Notes: generated by a model not told the origin, from the letters alone. A stretch of 64,000 bases of DNA from Sphingomonas_O antarctica (GCF_965137005.1 NZ_CBCRXM010000001.1:124001-188000); one strand, 5' to 3'. Shown: positions 1 through 8,280, numbered from the stretch's first letter. Program-made: numbers and translations.

Positions 1-127
1 TACGATCGGCAATGCCGATGGCTTTGATGCCGAGGCGGTGCGCCTCGTAGACCATGTCCGAGGGGTGGCTGGCGCCGTGGAGAAACGAGAAATTGGTCGC
101 CGCAGCCAGTTCGGCCCATTCGGTCAC
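1..127 (-). CDS. dnaE2: Error-prone DNA polymerase DnaE2, N-terminal fragment (cut by window edge)
   Basis: Only the first 42 codons are in the window. The reverse strand from a GTG at 125-127 reads V/M-TEWAELAAATNFSFLHG and continues through ASHPSDMVYEAHRLGIKAIGIADR. This is the start of the PHP domain of alpha-type DNA polymerase III subunits (the NFSFLxGASHP pattern). The GTG overlaps the imuB stop by four bases (GTGA), so the two genes are probably translationally coupled. The order imuA-imuB-dnaE2 is the SOS mutagenesis cassette of many alphaproteobacteria; DnaE2 is its translesion polymerase. Calling it DnaE2 rather than the replicative DnaE1 rests mainly on this context. Confidence 0.85.
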   Translation of the reverse strand, partial: MTEWAELAAATNFSFLHGASHPSDMVYEAHRLGIKAIGIADR

Positions 128-1629
128 GCCAGCAACCCGTGAATATACCAGCTCGGACTGGCCTTCTCGCTGTAAAGACCATGCCGGAACAGCCAGAACC
201 GGCGACCGCGCACGTCTTCGACGCGGTAGTAATCGCGGGTCAGGCCGCCTTTGCCGGGGAGTTCACCGCCTTTGCGCATCCACCATTCGGCGGCGATGCG
301 TTCGGGGCCTTCGCTGCGGACGATGCGGTATGGTTTGCGACGCCAGTTGAACTGAGCGGGCGGACCATCCGGAATTTCGGCGGCGGTGACTTTGACCTGC
401 TCTGGCGGGTCGAACAGGTGGAGGGGGCGCAGCGGCGGTTCGCCGAGTTCTGCCGCCGGAAAATTGGCGGGCTGACGTTCTTCGACAGCGGGCAAGGCAA
501 GCTGCGCCTGTTCGGGGATGTGGGTGTTCGCCGGGCCGAGCCGGCTGACGCGTTTGGGGGTCAGGCGGGTGCTCAACCGATCGACCAATGCATCGGCCGG
601 TTCACACGATTCACATGTGCCAATCAAATCGGGTGAAGCGCTGGCCAAGGGCTCTGCGGCTTCGACGTCGAGGCGGATGACGTCATAGCCGAAACCGGGG
701 TCGAGCGGGTCGCTGAGTGCGTCGATGCGTTCGTCGAACAATTTCGCGATGGCTTTTGGATCGCGCACCGGGCGGCCGGTTTCGACGGCGAGCGAGCGGA
801 CGTCATTGTCGCTCCGGAAAAGCGTTGCGCGCAACGACCGCGCGCCTTCGCCACGGCGTGCGAGTTCGTCGCAAGTTTCGATTATAAGATCACGTAATGA
901 CGTCAAAATATCCTCGATCCTCGCGACCGGTTCGGCGAAGCGGCGGGTAGCGAAAATCGTGGGCGGAACGCGGCGCGGGGTGATGCGCGAATCCTGTTCG
1001 CCGGTCAGGCGTAGCAGGCGGTCGATGAGGCCCGCGCCGAACCGTGCCGCGAGAGCTCCGCGCGGTCGGGCGGCGACCGCGCCGACGGTCTTCAGTCCGG
1101 CCCGTTGCAACGCCAGTTGATCGCTGGCCGGAATACCCAAGGCTGAAACCGGCAGTGCGGCAACTGACGCGATGCCGTAACGCGCGCGCGCCATCGCCAT
1201 TTCGGGTGTCGAGCCCAAACCGTCGCGCGCCGTCAGTCCCAGTTTGGCAATCCGTGTCAGAACATCGGCCGCGATCTGTTCGGATGGTCCACAGCCGGTG
1301 AGGTCGAGCGTCAGCCCATCGCGCACGTTGATCGCGACCATCGGCGTATAGCGATCGCACGCGTCGGCCAGCCAGGCGAGCAGCGCGATATCCTCCTCTG
1401 GATCATCATCCTGCACCACCAGTTGCGGCAATAACGCACGCGCATCCGCCAATGTTGTGCCGGTGTTGAGTCCGAGCCGGGCGGCTTCCTCCCCCACCTG
1501 CGCAATGCGCATCGCGTTGGCGTGGCGTTCGACCAGGGCGAACGGCTTGTCAGCCGGCGCGGCGCCATCCCGGATCAGGCGCTCGGTCGACAGGTAAGGC
1601 AGCCACAGCGCCAGAAAGATACGGGTCAC
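124..1629 (-). CDS. imuB: ImuB, Y-family polymerase-like protein of the SOS mutagenesis cassette
   Basis: This 501-aa product resembles DinB/Y-family polymerases, but ImuB proteins lack the catalytic acidic residues and act as a beta-clamp-binding hub for ImuA and DnaE2. The start is placed at the GTG giving V/M-TRIFLALWLPYLSTERL, the family's typical N-terminus; the frame stays open upstream to 1809, but that part lies inside imuA. The N-terminus has LALWLP where active Y polymerases carry the first metal-binding aspartate. A Y-family fold with helix-hairpin-helix-like stretches (ALGIPASDQLALQRAGLKTVG) follows. The start overlaps the imuA 3' end by about 80 bp and the end overlaps dnaE2 by 4 bp. 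It should be LexA-controlled through the box before imuA. Confidence 0.88.
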   Translation of the reverse strand: MTRIFLALWLPYLSTERLIRDGAAPADKPFALVERHANAMRIAQVGEEAARLGLNTGTTLADARALLPQLVVQDDDPEEDIALLAWLADACDRYTPMVAINVRDGLTLDLTGCGPSEQIAADVLTRIAKLGLTARDGLGSTPEMAMARARYGIASVAALPVSALGIPASDQLALQRAGLKTVGAVAARPRGALAARFGAGLIDRLLRLTGEQDSRITPRRVPPTIFATRRFAEPVARIEDILTSLRDLIIETCDELARRGEGARSLRATLFRSDNDVRSLAVETGRPVRDPKAIAKLFDERIDALSDPLDPGFGYDVIRLDVEAAEPLASASPDLIGTCESCEPADALVDRLSTRLTPKRVSRLGPANTHIPEQAQLALPAVEERQPANFPAAELGEPPLRPLHLFDPPEQVKVTAAEIPDGPPAQFNWRRKPYRIVRSEGPERIAAEWWMRKGGELPGKGGLTRDYYRVEDVRGRRFWLFRHGLYSEKASPSWYIHGLLA

Positions 1630-2281
1630 GGAATTGGCGGTCGTCACGGTTCCACTCCAGCTGCGTGGCGAAACCGGGTCGTCCGGCGCGGTCGCGCAGC
1701 AATTCGATTTGAAAACAGGCATGCCCCGGCGCATCGGCTGGGAAGGGAGCGGAAGGGGCGCTGCCGATCCGCCAGCGGGTCCAGGCGGCGCTGGGTTCGG
1801 GCACGGCATTGGCGCGGACGAGCAGCGCCTTAACCCCCGAGCGTTCGGCGGCGAGGGTCAGTCGGCGGGTCGCGGTGAGGTCGAGCGCCGGGCTCCGGCC
1901 CCAAAGTTCGATCAGCACCAGTCCGAGACTGCCGCAGCGCAGGCCGTCGACCGATGCCTTGAGCATGGATTTCGCGTCGGGCGTAGTGACGAGGATCAGT
2001 TGCGTGGGATCGATGCCCAGATCGACCAGGCCCGGGCCGTACACGCGGCCGCATTGCCGCTGGGCACGATCGTCGCGCACCCACAGGATCGGTTTTGGCG
2101 TGGGATTGGCGAGCAGGGCAAAGGCGCTGGCGCTTGCGGTTTGATCGTCGTCCGCCGCAAACTCGTGCAGCGCCGCCTTGACGAGCGACGCGGCGATGCG
2201 ATCGCCTGGCCCGGTTGGGTTCGGAACGTCATCGGCCGCGGGCGCAAATGTCCCCGGCGCCGAGATGGGCGCGTGAATCAT
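1550..2281 (-). CDS. imuA: ImuA, RecA-like partner of the ImuA-ImuB-DnaE2 mutasome
   Basis: This 243-aa product has the truncated RecA-like core of ImuA. The segment PKPILWVRDDRAQRQCGRVY followed by GPGLVDLGIDPTQLILV and GSLGLVLIELWG is the family hallmark. ImuA is needed for SOS-induced mutagenesis by ImuB and DnaE2 in alphaproteobacteria. It is first in the cassette. The ATG at 2279-2281 sits one base after a LexA-type box, leaving no room for a ribosome-binding site, so either the transcript is leaderless or a downstream start is used. The 3' end overlaps imuB by about 80 bp, a longer overlap than elsewhere in this window. Confidence 0.82.
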   Translation of the reverse strand: MIHAPISAPGTFAPAADDVPNPTGPGDRIAASLVKAALHEFAADDDQTASASAFALLANPTPKPILWVRDDRAQRQCGRVYGPGLVDLGIDPTQLILVTTPDAKSMLKASVDGLRCGSLGLVLIELWGRSPALDLTATRRLTLAAERSGVKALLVRANAVPEPSAAWTRWRIGSAPSAPFPADAPGHACFQIELLRDRAGRPGFATQLEWNRDDRQFRDPYLSGAVAALPVDRAPDPGWRRAG

Positions 2282-2282
2282 A

Positions 2283-2297
2283 GTTCGTGGTTTGTTC
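2283..2297 (-). promoter_or_regulatory. LexA (SOS) box upstream of imuA
   Basis: Read on the minus strand this is GAACAAACCACGAAC, an exact match to the direct-repeat LexA box of alphaproteobacteria (GAAC-N7-GAAC). It lies between the end of the moeB-like gene and the imuA ATG, one base from that ATG, as expected for an SOS operator covering the promoter of the imuA-imuB-dnaE2 cassette. Confidence 0.85.
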
Positions 2298-2322
2298 TAG
2301 TTTGGAGAGTCCCGAGCCAGAG

Positions 2323-3102
2323 TCAAGCGGCGGGGTGCGTTCCTGATTTCTGGCCGCATGTTTTGCACCCCGGATCCTTGGGCAGGCGGACGGTGCGCAG
2401 CGAGGGGGCGAGGCCGTCGACCAGGTGTAATTTGCCCGCCTGATCCTCCCCGAAGAGGTGGATGGTGCGAATCGCATCAAGCGCCGCCATGCTGCCCAAC
2501 CAGCCGGTCATCGCGCCGAGCACGCCGAGTTCGGCGCAATTATCGCAATCCTCCGCATCGAACGCATCGCCGACATAGCAGCGGTAACAGGGCATGCCGT
2601 CTTCCCAGCCGCGAAACGTGCCCAGTTGGCCGTTGAACTGGCCGATTGCGGCGGAGACTAAGGGAATGTGCCCGCCGTAAGCAGCGTCGGCGACGGCGAG
2701 CCTGGTGGCAAAATTGTCTGATCCATCGACGACTACGTCCGCACCGGCGAGCAAGTTTGCCGCGTTGGCAGCATCGATTCGCGTTGCGTGGATGGTTATC
2801 TCGACATCTGGATTGAGCGCGGTCAGGCGTGACCGCGCGGTCTCCGCCTTGCCCGCGTCCACATCGACTGTCGCAAACAAAATCTGCCGCTGGAGGTTGG
2901 CGAGACTGACTTTATCGTCATCGATCAAGGTGATGCGGCCGATCCCTGCCGCCGCCAGATAAAGCGCGGCGGGCGACCCGATGCCGCCGGCGCCGATCAG
3001 CACCGCATGGGCATCGCGCAATTTGAGCTGCCCGACCGCACCGATTTCACGCAGCACCATCTGCCGCGCATAGCGATCAAGCTGGGTATCGCTGAGGCTC
3101 AC
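2323..3102 (-). CDS. moeB: HesA/MoeB/ThiF-family adenylyltransferase
   Basis: This 259-aa E1-like enzyme should adenylate the C-terminal glycine of a small sulfur-carrier protein (MoaD or ThiS) for molybdopterin or thiamine synthesis. The Rossmann ATP-binding motif is IGAGGIGSPAALYLAAAGIG (about residues 37-56), followed by the family's DDDKVSLANLQRQILF and the DGSDNFATR motif. Zinc cysteines appear as a CYRC pair and a CKTC pair near the C-terminus, with another CDNC between them. There is no rhodanese domain, so it is the short form. MoeB and ThiF cannot be told apart here, so the symbol is provisional. Its start overlaps the dut stop by 4 bp (ATGA). Confidence 0.8.
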   Translation of the reverse strand: MSLSDTQLDRYARQMVLREIGAVGQLKLRDAHAVLIGAGGIGSPAALYLAAAGIGRITLIDDDKVSLANLQRQILFATVDVDAGKAETARSRLTALNPDVEITIHATRIDAANAANLLAGADVVVDGSDNFATRLAVADAAYGGHIPLVSAAIGQFNGQLGTFRGWEDGMPCYRCYVGDAFDAEDCDNCAELGVLGAMTGWLGSMAALDAIRTIHLFGEDQAGKLHLVDGLAPSLRTVRLPKDPGCKTCGQKSGTHPAA

Positions 3103-3545
3103 CGCTGCCCGGTCGAACCGAAACCGCCGCTGCCGCGCGCGGTGTCGTCGAGGCTGGCGACTTCACTGAGCGTGGCGCGCTGAACGGCGGCTGGGACGAG
3201 CTGAGCAATGCGATCTCCCCGGCGGATCGCGAACGGCTCGCTGCCCAGATTGGCGAGGATCACCTTCACTTCGCCGCGATAGTCGCTGTCGATCGTGCCG
3301 GGGGCGTTGAGGCAAGTTACGCCGTGTTTCAGCGCGAGGCCCGAACGGGGACGGACCTGTACCTCATACCCTTCGGGAATCGCCATCGCGAACCCCGTGG
3401 CAACGGCATGACGCGCTCCGGGCGCGAGGTGGTGATGTTCAGCAGAGACGACGTCCATCCCCGCGGCACCGGCGGTGGCATAGGCGGGGATGGGGAGCCC
3501 TTCGCCATGTGACAGGCGGAGGATCGGGATGGTAATTTCGGGCAT
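3099..3545 (-). CDS. dut: Deoxyuridine 5'-triphosphate nucleotidohydrolase (dUTPase)
   Basis: The product hydrolyses dUTP to dUMP and pyrophosphate, keeping uracil out of DNA and supplying dUMP for dTMP synthesis. All five trimeric dUTPase motifs are visible: AAGMDV, RPRSGLALKHG, the catalytic GTIDSDYRGEVKVIL, RGDRIAQLVP, and the C-terminal glycine-rich RGSGGFGSTG. The start is placed at the ATG giving MPEITIPILRL (148 aa); the frame is open eight codons further upstream but those residues do not look like the family. The last bases overlap the moeB-like start (ATGA). The order coaBC-dut-moeB is familiar in sphingomonads; here the oxygenase-like gene sits between coaB and dut. Confidence 0.95.
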   Translation of the reverse strand: MPEITIPILRLSHGEGLPIPAYATAGAAGMDVVSAEHHHLAPGARHAVATGFAMAIPEGYEVQVRPRSGLALKHGVTCLNAPGTIDSDYRGEVKVILANLGSEPFAIRRGDRIAQLVPAAVQRATLSEVASLDDTARGSGGFGSTGQR

Positions 3546-3668
3546 GGCCCCGAGACTAGCGGGGCGCACGGTTTATGTCATGAGGCGCGGTGGACCATAT
3601 GGGTCTTTGACGCCGAAATGATCATTTACTGAACATGCTCATGGCCAACTCGCCGGCGCGCACTAGTC

Positions 3669-4325
3669 TCAGCCCTCGAAATTGGCGACCCGCTTCAATT
3701 CGGACCTCAGGCGTTGCTCGTCAAAGGCGTGTTGCTCGAATTCACCCCCGCGCTCGACCCAGAACAAAAACAAATGCGCGGACCATCGATTGGGATTGGG
3801 CAGCGTTCGGCCATGACGCAGGTCTATTCCCCGATACAGCACGGCGTCGCCGGGCTGCATTTCGACCGAGGAATAGGGTTCGTCGCCGAAATTTTCGACG
3901 CACGGCTCTTCACGCGTCACGCGGGTCGACCCGACTTGCAGCGGCCATGGCACATCGTCGCTGTAAACCAGCGTGAGCGACACGCTGTGTTCGCATGACG
4001 GGCGGTCCGAATGGACCCGGCAAACGTCGTCTTTTTGATAGATGCGGAAATAATCGTAGCTCGGGAGGACGTCCGCGCCGGTCAGCTCTGCGATGATCGG
4101 CGTCAGGCCCCAGAGGAATGTCGTCAGCGGGCGATAGAAATGCCCGGAGATGTCGACAGTCTCGTGCCGGGACAGCGCGTGTGACTGAGCGAAGGTCTCG
4201 AATGACTTTCCCGCGCTGTTCAGGTCCATCTGCAGTTGCTTGAACAGGTTCGCGGCGACCTCGGGCGGGATCAGGCCGCGGATCGTCGCAAAACCGTCGT
4301 CGCGATAATTACCTTCGATGCGCAT
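3669..4325 (-). CDS. Putative 2-oxoglutarate/Fe(II)-dependent oxygenase-like protein
   Basis: This product of about 218 aa starts with YRDDGFATIRGLIPPEVAANL, the typical opening of phytanoyl-hydroxylase/2OG-Fe(II) oxygenases. A candidate metal site is H-x-D in CRVHSDRPSCEHSVSLTLV, and a distal histidine with a basic residue appears in RHGRTLPNPNRWSAHLFLFW. The segment MQPGDAVLYRGIDLRHGR matches the conserved strand before the distal histidine. The start is the ATG giving MRIEGNYRDDGF; a TTG 39 bases upstream would also keep the frame. The substrate is unknown. It sits alone, with about 120 bp to dut and 75 bp to coaB, and does not look coupled to either. Confidence 0.6.
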   Translation of the reverse strand: MRIEGNYRDDGFATIRGLIPPEVAANLFKQLQMDLNSAGKSFETFAQSHALSRHETVDISGHFYRPLTTFLWGLTPIIAELTGADVLPSYDYFRIYQKDDVCRVHSDRPSCEHSVSLTLVYSDDVPWPLQVGSTRVTREEPCVENFGDEPYSSVEMQPGDAVLYRGIDLRHGRTLPNPNRWSAHLFLFWVERGGEFEQHAFDEQRLRSELKRVANFEG

Positions 4326-4400
4326 AGCGTTGGATAGTCTCGACGATGCCCGGGTGCGCTTCAATAAAGCTGACGTTCGAAGTTGGTTCCTGCAGCCAGG

Positions 4401-5036
4401 CTAAATTGTTACCGCAATCCGGTCTGCCAGGCGTTCCGCGACGTCATCCTTGGCCATCCGATCCCAGCTTTCGACGCCGTCATTGGTAACGATGTGAACG
4501 CGGTTGGTCTCGCCTCCCATCGGATCGGCGGACACGTCGTTGGCGACGATCCAGTCACAGCCCTTGCGCGCCAGTTTGGCCCGGGCATGCGCCACGACAT
4601 TTTCGGTTTCCGCCGCGAAGCCGATGAGGAGGCGCGGGCGGCGGAGGCTTCGGCCCAGCGTCGCGAGGATGTCCGGGTTTTCGACGAGTGTCAGCGTCGG
4701 CGGACCAGCCGCGCCCTTTTTGATTTTCTGGGCTGACGCTTCAACACGCCAGTCGGCGACGGCGGCGACCATGATCGCCGCATCGGCGGGGAGGGCGGCT
4801 TCGACCGCAGCCGCCATTTGCAGCGCGGTTTCGACGTCAATCCGTGTCACGCGCGGCGGCGTCGGTAACGCCACGGGGCCGGCGATCAGGGTGACGCGCG
4901 CACCCTGGGCGGCGAGCGCGGCGGCAATCGCAAAGCCTTGTTTCCCCGAACTGCGATTGGCGAGGTAGCGCACCGGGTCGATCGGCTCATGCGTCGGGCC
5001 GGCGGTGACGAGAACGTGTTTCCCGGACAGGGTCAC
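4401..5036 (-). CDS. coaB: Phosphopantothenate-cysteine ligase (CoaB), separate from CoaC
   Basis: This 211-aa protein is the synthetase half of the usual bifunctional CoaBC (Dfp) and joins 4'-phosphopantothenate to cysteine in CoA synthesis. It shows the GPTHEPIDPVRYLANRSSGKQG signature in parts (VTAGPTHE and NRSSGKQGFAIA), the VAAVADWR segment, the KIKK lysine motif, and the C-terminal NDVSADPMGG. The start is a GTG at 5034-5036 that overlaps the coaC stop (GTGA). In most bacteria the two domains are fused in one chain of about 400 aa; here a stop and restart separate them. It may still form a complex with CoaC. Confidence 0.9.
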   Translation of the reverse strand: MTLSGKHVLVTAGPTHEPIDPVRYLANRSSGKQGFAIAAALAAQGARVTLIAGPVALPTPPRVTRIDVETALQMAAAVEAALPADAAIMVAAVADWRVEASAQKIKKGAAGPPTLTLVENPDILATLGRSLRRPRLLIGFAAETENVVAHARAKLARKGCDWIVANDVSADPMGGETNRVHIVTNDGVESWDRMAKDDVAERLADRIAVTI

Positions 5037-5575
5037 GCGGTCAGCGCGGATTGGATCGCATCATAAATCGCCTGCGGATCGGGCAGGCGGCCGGGGCCGA
5101 ACTCACCACAGGCCATTTCGCCCTCATCGGGAGCGAGGATCGTCACGCCATCCGCCTTCAGTTGCGCAACGTTTCGCTGAGTCGCGGGGTGCAGCCACAT
5201 CCGCACGTTCATCGCCGGTGCGGCAAGCACCGGCTTGTCGGTGGCTAGAAGCAGAGTTGTGGCGAGATCGTCGGCAATCCCCGCGGCCATCTTGGCCAGC
5301 AGATCGGCAGTGGCGGGCGCGACGACGACGAGGTCGGCCTCGCGGCTGAGCTGGATGTGACCCATCTCGGTCTCGTCCTTCAAATCCCACAGGCTGGTAT
5401 GAACCTGTTGCTCGCTGAGCGCACCGAGCGAGAGCGGGGTAACGAACTGCGCGCCCCCCGAAGTGAGCACACACCGGACGGTACCGCCGCCCTTGCGGAT
5501 CAAACGGACGAGTTCGAGCGCCTTATACGCCGCGATGCCACCGCCGACGATCAGGAGGACGCGCTTGCCCTGCAT
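5033..5575 (-). CDS. coaC: Phosphopantothenoylcysteine decarboxylase (CoaC), separate from CoaB
   Basis: This 180-aa flavoprotein decarboxylates 4'-phosphopantothenoylcysteine in CoA synthesis. It starts MQGKRVLLIVGGGIAAYKAL, has HIQLSREADLVVVAPATAD for FMN binding, the substrate motif PAMNVRMW, and the catalytic cysteine region EMACGEFGPGRL. The ATG at 5573-5575 was chosen because it gives the normal family N-terminus; the open frame upstream to 5719 has non-homologous sequence and lies inside the neighbour. The upstream gene's stop shares one base with this start (TGATG), and its own stop overlaps coaB by 4 bp, so three genes are tightly coupled. Confidence 0.92.
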   Translation of the reverse strand: MQGKRVLLIVGGGIAAYKALELVRLIRKGGGTVRCVLTSGGAQFVTPLSLGALSEQQVHTSLWDLKDETEMGHIQLSREADLVVVAPATADLLAKMAAGIADDLATTLLLATDKPVLAAPAMNVRMWLHPATQRNVAQLKADGVTILAPDEGEMACGEFGPGRLPDPQAIYDAIQSALTA

Positions 5576-5934
5576 CAGGCGTAGTTTTTCTTCGCCTGTT
5601 CGGCGCGGTCGCACTCCATGTGGATCAGGCGGGTGTTTTCGATGGTGTAGCCAAGCTTCGCCTCGAACCGGTCGAGGATGCAGTCCTTTTCGGGAAGCGG
5701 CACCTCGCAGATCGGACACAGGTCATTCTGTTCGGCGCGCTTGGCTTTCTTGATGCGGTTGCGGTGCGTGGCATTGCCGCGCTCGTCATGCATCAATTCC
5801 TTCTGAACCTTGCGGCGCAGCGCGAACAGGAGATCGCCGTCGCCATTGCTGTTCGCCAGCAGCTGGTCACGGACATTGACGAGGATTTGCTTGGCGATCA
5901 GTTGTTGCTCGTCGGTCAGTTGGGGATTGGCCAT
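5575..5934 (-). CDS. Small cysteine-containing (HNH-like) protein
   Basis: This 119-aa product begins MANPQLTDEQQLIAKQILVN. The C-terminal half holds CPICEVPLPEKDCILDRFEA, then TRLIHMECDRAEQAKKNY. The CxxC pair, the later histidine and the last cysteine resemble a zinc-knuckle HNH endonuclease fold, although the catalytic HNH residues are not clear. The N-terminal half is charged and helical. The function is not known to me. It sits between ubiB and coaC with four bases to ubiB's end and a one-base overlap with coaC, so it is co-transcribed with quinone and CoA genes. Confidence 0.7.
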   Translation of the reverse strand: MANPQLTDEQQLIAKQILVNVRDQLLANSNGDGDLLFALRRKVQKELMHDERGNATHRNRIKKAKRAEQNDLCPICEVPLPEKDCILDRFEAKLGYTIENTRLIHMECDRAEQAKKNYA

Positions 5935-5938
5935 GACC

Positions 5939-7480
5939 TCAATGTAGGGCCAGCACCGCCGCCGCGCCAGCCGCCCCGGCAAGCAGCGCGGTCAGGGCAT
6001 AGCGCCACCATCCGCCGCCGAGACTATCGGTCACGACCGCAATCTCGGACAGCGGCAATGTCGGCGGAGCGCCGCCGGCGGCCGGAAAGCGCGCTTCTAT
6101 CCGTCGGACGAGTTCGGGCAGCCGCGCGAGGGTTTTGACGTCCTCGACCAGCCGGTCGGCGAGCTTGGCTTCCGGCCCCAATTCGTCGCGGATCCAGCCG
6201 CGCACCAACGGCTCCGAAATCTCCCACATATTGATGTCGGGATCGAGCTGGGTGGCGACGCCTTCTACCATCACCATCGTCTTTTGCAGCAACAGCAGAT
6301 GCGGCTGCGTCACCATGTCGAAATCGCGCGTGATCGCGAACAGGCTGTCGAGCATGTTGCCGATCGACATGTCCTTGACCGACAGCCCGCGCATCGGTTC
6401 GCCGACGCTGCGCAAGGCAGTGGCAAAATCGGCGACATTGTGGTGCGCGGGGACGTATTGCGCTTCGAAATGGATTTCGGCGACGCGGCGGTAATTGCCG
6501 GTGATCAGCCCGTAGAGGATTTCGGCCAGCCATTGCCGCGCGCGTTTGTCGATGCGGCCCATAATGCCGAAATCGATGGCGACGAGTTCGCCCGCGGTCG
6601 TCGCCATCAAATTGCCCTGATGCATGTCGGCGTGAAAGAATCCGTCGGCAATCGCCTGGCGCAGGAACGCGCGAACCAGGCGGCGGGCGAGGTCGGGACG
6701 GTCGAGGCCGGCGGCGTCGAGCGCGGCGGTGTCGCTCAGCTTGATCCCGTCGATCCATTCGAGCGTCAGGATCGACCGCGACGTGCGCTGCCAGTCGATG
6801 GCCGGAATGCGGAAACCCGGCTCGGCGGTCATCCCTTCCGCCAGTTCGGAAGCCGAAGCGGCTTCGCGGCGCAGATCGAGTTCGCGGAGCGTCCATTGGC
6901 GGAAAGTCGCGATGGTCAGGCGCGGGCGCAGGCGCGATAGTTCTCCACCCATCGCCTCCAACTGCGCGGCCGCCCAATCGTAGGTTTCGATATCGCGCGC
7001 GAAGATTTCGGGAATGCCCGGGCGTAGCACTTTGACCGCGACGGTCGCGCCGTCGGTGGTGACCGCACGGTGGACTTGAGCGATCGACGCGGCACCGACG
7101 GGGTCTTGCTCGATCGAGGCGTAGAGCTCGTTGATCGGTTTGCCGAGACCGCGTTCGATCGCGGCGCAAATCACATCGAACGACAGCGGCGGCAGGCGGT
7201 CCTGCAGTTGGAGCAGATCCTGCGCCGCCTCCTCGCCAACGATGTCGGCGCGCGTGGCAAGCGTCTGGCCGAGCTTGATTGCGGCAGGGCCGATAGCGCG
7301 AAAGGCTTCGGCGTAGCGCGGCCGTTTCGGGACGATCGCGCCGAAACGCGCGAGCCTCAGCAGGCGGCGCACGCGCGGTGGCGTGTTGGGATCGCGCTCG
7401 AGCCCACGCAGCGCGCCGTGACGCGCGAGCGTGCGGCCCCATTTGAGCAGCCGCCAGACATGGGTCGACGGTCGGGTCAA
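5939..7480 (-). CDS. ubiB: UbiB, ABC1-family kinase-like protein for ubiquinone synthesis
   Basis: This 513-aa member of the ABC1/ADCK/UbiB family supports the ubiquinone biosynthetic complex, probably by lipid extraction or regulation rather than protein phosphorylation. Visible features are the KxGQ-type motif AIKLGQTLATR (about residues 68-78), the alanine-rich loop VGAASIAQVHRA, the invariant lysine VAVKVLRPG, HADMHQGNLM for the catalytic loop, and DFGIMGR. A hydrophobic C-terminal helix (WWRYALTALLAGAAGAAAVLAL) fits a membrane anchor. Its ATG overlaps the ubiE stop by 4 bp; the pair ubiE-ubiB is common in alphaproteobacteria. Ubiquinone is also the QB acceptor of the reaction centre encoded nearby. 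Confidence 0.95.
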   Translation of the reverse strand: MTRPSTHVWRLLKWGRTLARHGALRGLERDPNTPPRVRRLLRLARFGAIVPKRPRYAEAFRAIGPAAIKLGQTLATRADIVGEEAAQDLLQLQDRLPPLSFDVICAAIERGLGKPINELYASIEQDPVGAASIAQVHRAVTTDGATVAVKVLRPGIPEIFARDIETYDWAAAQLEAMGGELSRLRPRLTIATFRQWTLRELDLRREAASASELAEGMTAEPGFRIPAIDWQRTSRSILTLEWIDGIKLSDTAALDAAGLDRPDLARRLVRAFLRQAIADGFFHADMHQGNLMATTAGELVAIDFGIMGRIDKRARQWLAEILYGLITGNYRRVAEIHFEAQYVPAHHNVADFATALRSVGEPMRGLSVKDMSIGNMLDSLFAITRDFDMVTQPHLLLLQKTMVMVEGVATQLDPDINMWEISEPLVRGWIRDELGPEAKLADRLVEDVKTLARLPELVRRIEARFPAAGGAPPTLPLSEIAVVTDSLGGGWWRYALTALLAGAAGAAAVLALH

Positions 7481-8208
7481 ATTTTCCAGCCGCTGTGGAT
7501 CGCCACGAGGCCGCCCAAAATCGGTTCGACCTTGGTGCGCGCGAAGCCTGCATCGCGGATCATGCCTTCGAACTTTGGCATATCGGGAAAACGGCGGATC
7601 GATTCGATGAGGTAGCGATAACTGTCGGCGTCGCCCGCGATCATCTGGCCGAGCTTGGGCACCAGCCGGTGCGAATAGGCGTCATAGACATCGCCGAATC
7701 CCGGCCAGACGGTGGTCGAGAATTCGAGGCAAAAAAACCGTCCGCCGAATTTGAGCACGCGGTGCGCCTCACGCAGCGCTGCGGGAATGTCGGTCACGTT
7801 CCGGATACCGAAGGCGATGGTGTAGGCGTCGAAACTGCGATCGGGGAACACCAGCTTTTCGGCATTGGCTTCGGTCCATACCAGACCGTCGATCCCGCGC
7901 GTCGCCGCGCGATCGATGCCGACCGCGAGCATTTCCGCATTGATGTCGGCGACGGTGATCGCCGCGCCCGATTTGGCCATGCGAAACGCGATGTCGCCCG
8001 TGCCGCCCGCCATATCGAGGATATATTCACCCTCACGCGGTTTCACCCGCGCGACGAACTGATCCTTCCACAGCCGGTGCATGCCGCCCGACATGGCATC
8101 GTTCATGCGATCGTAATTGCGGGCGACGTTGGAAAAAACATGGCCGACGCGGGCCGTTTTTTCGGTGGCGGGAATGTCTTCATAGCCGAAGGAGACGGTG
8201 TCGGTCAT
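7477..8208 (-). CDS. ubiE: UbiE, demethylubiquinol/demethylmenaquinol C-methyltransferase
   Basis: This SAM-dependent methyltransferase of about 243 aa methylates the quinone ring carbon. It shows FGYEDIPATEKTARVGHVF, then the family signature YDRMNDAMSGGMHRLWKD, the SAM site LDMAGGTGDIAFR, and the downstream GIRNVTDIPAALREAHRVLK motif. The start is the ATG giving MTDTVSFGYED; twelve extra codons upstream are open but carry no similarity. The stop overlaps ubiB (ATGA). A hairpin lies between it and bciA, so the quinone genes may be transcribed separately from bciA. Confidence 0.95.
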   Translation of the reverse strand: MTDTVSFGYEDIPATEKTARVGHVFSNVARNYDRMNDAMSGGMHRLWKDQFVARVKPREGEYILDMAGGTGDIAFRMAKSGAAITVADINAEMLAVGIDRAATRGIDGLVWTEANAEKLVFPDRSFDAYTIAFGIRNVTDIPAALREAHRVLKFGGRFFCLEFSTTVWPGFGDVYDAYSHRLVPKLGQMIAGDADSYRYLIESIRRFPDMPKFEGMIRDAGFARTKVEPILGGLVAIHSGWKI

Positions 8209-8249
8209 GGCGGGGGCATTAGGGGCGCGGTGGTTCGGGAGCAACGGGT

Positions 8250-8280
8250 TAGCGCGGTTGCGCGCGATGTTCGCGCGCTA
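8250..8280 (-). terminator. Possible hairpin between bciA and ubiE
   Basis: TAGCGCG at 8250-8256 pairs with CGCGCTA at 8274-8280 around a 17-base loop that can itself pair in part. It spans the bciA stop codon and lies just before ubiE. There is no U-tract, so it may be only a weak terminator or chance pairing in GC-rich DNA. Confidence 0.3.
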
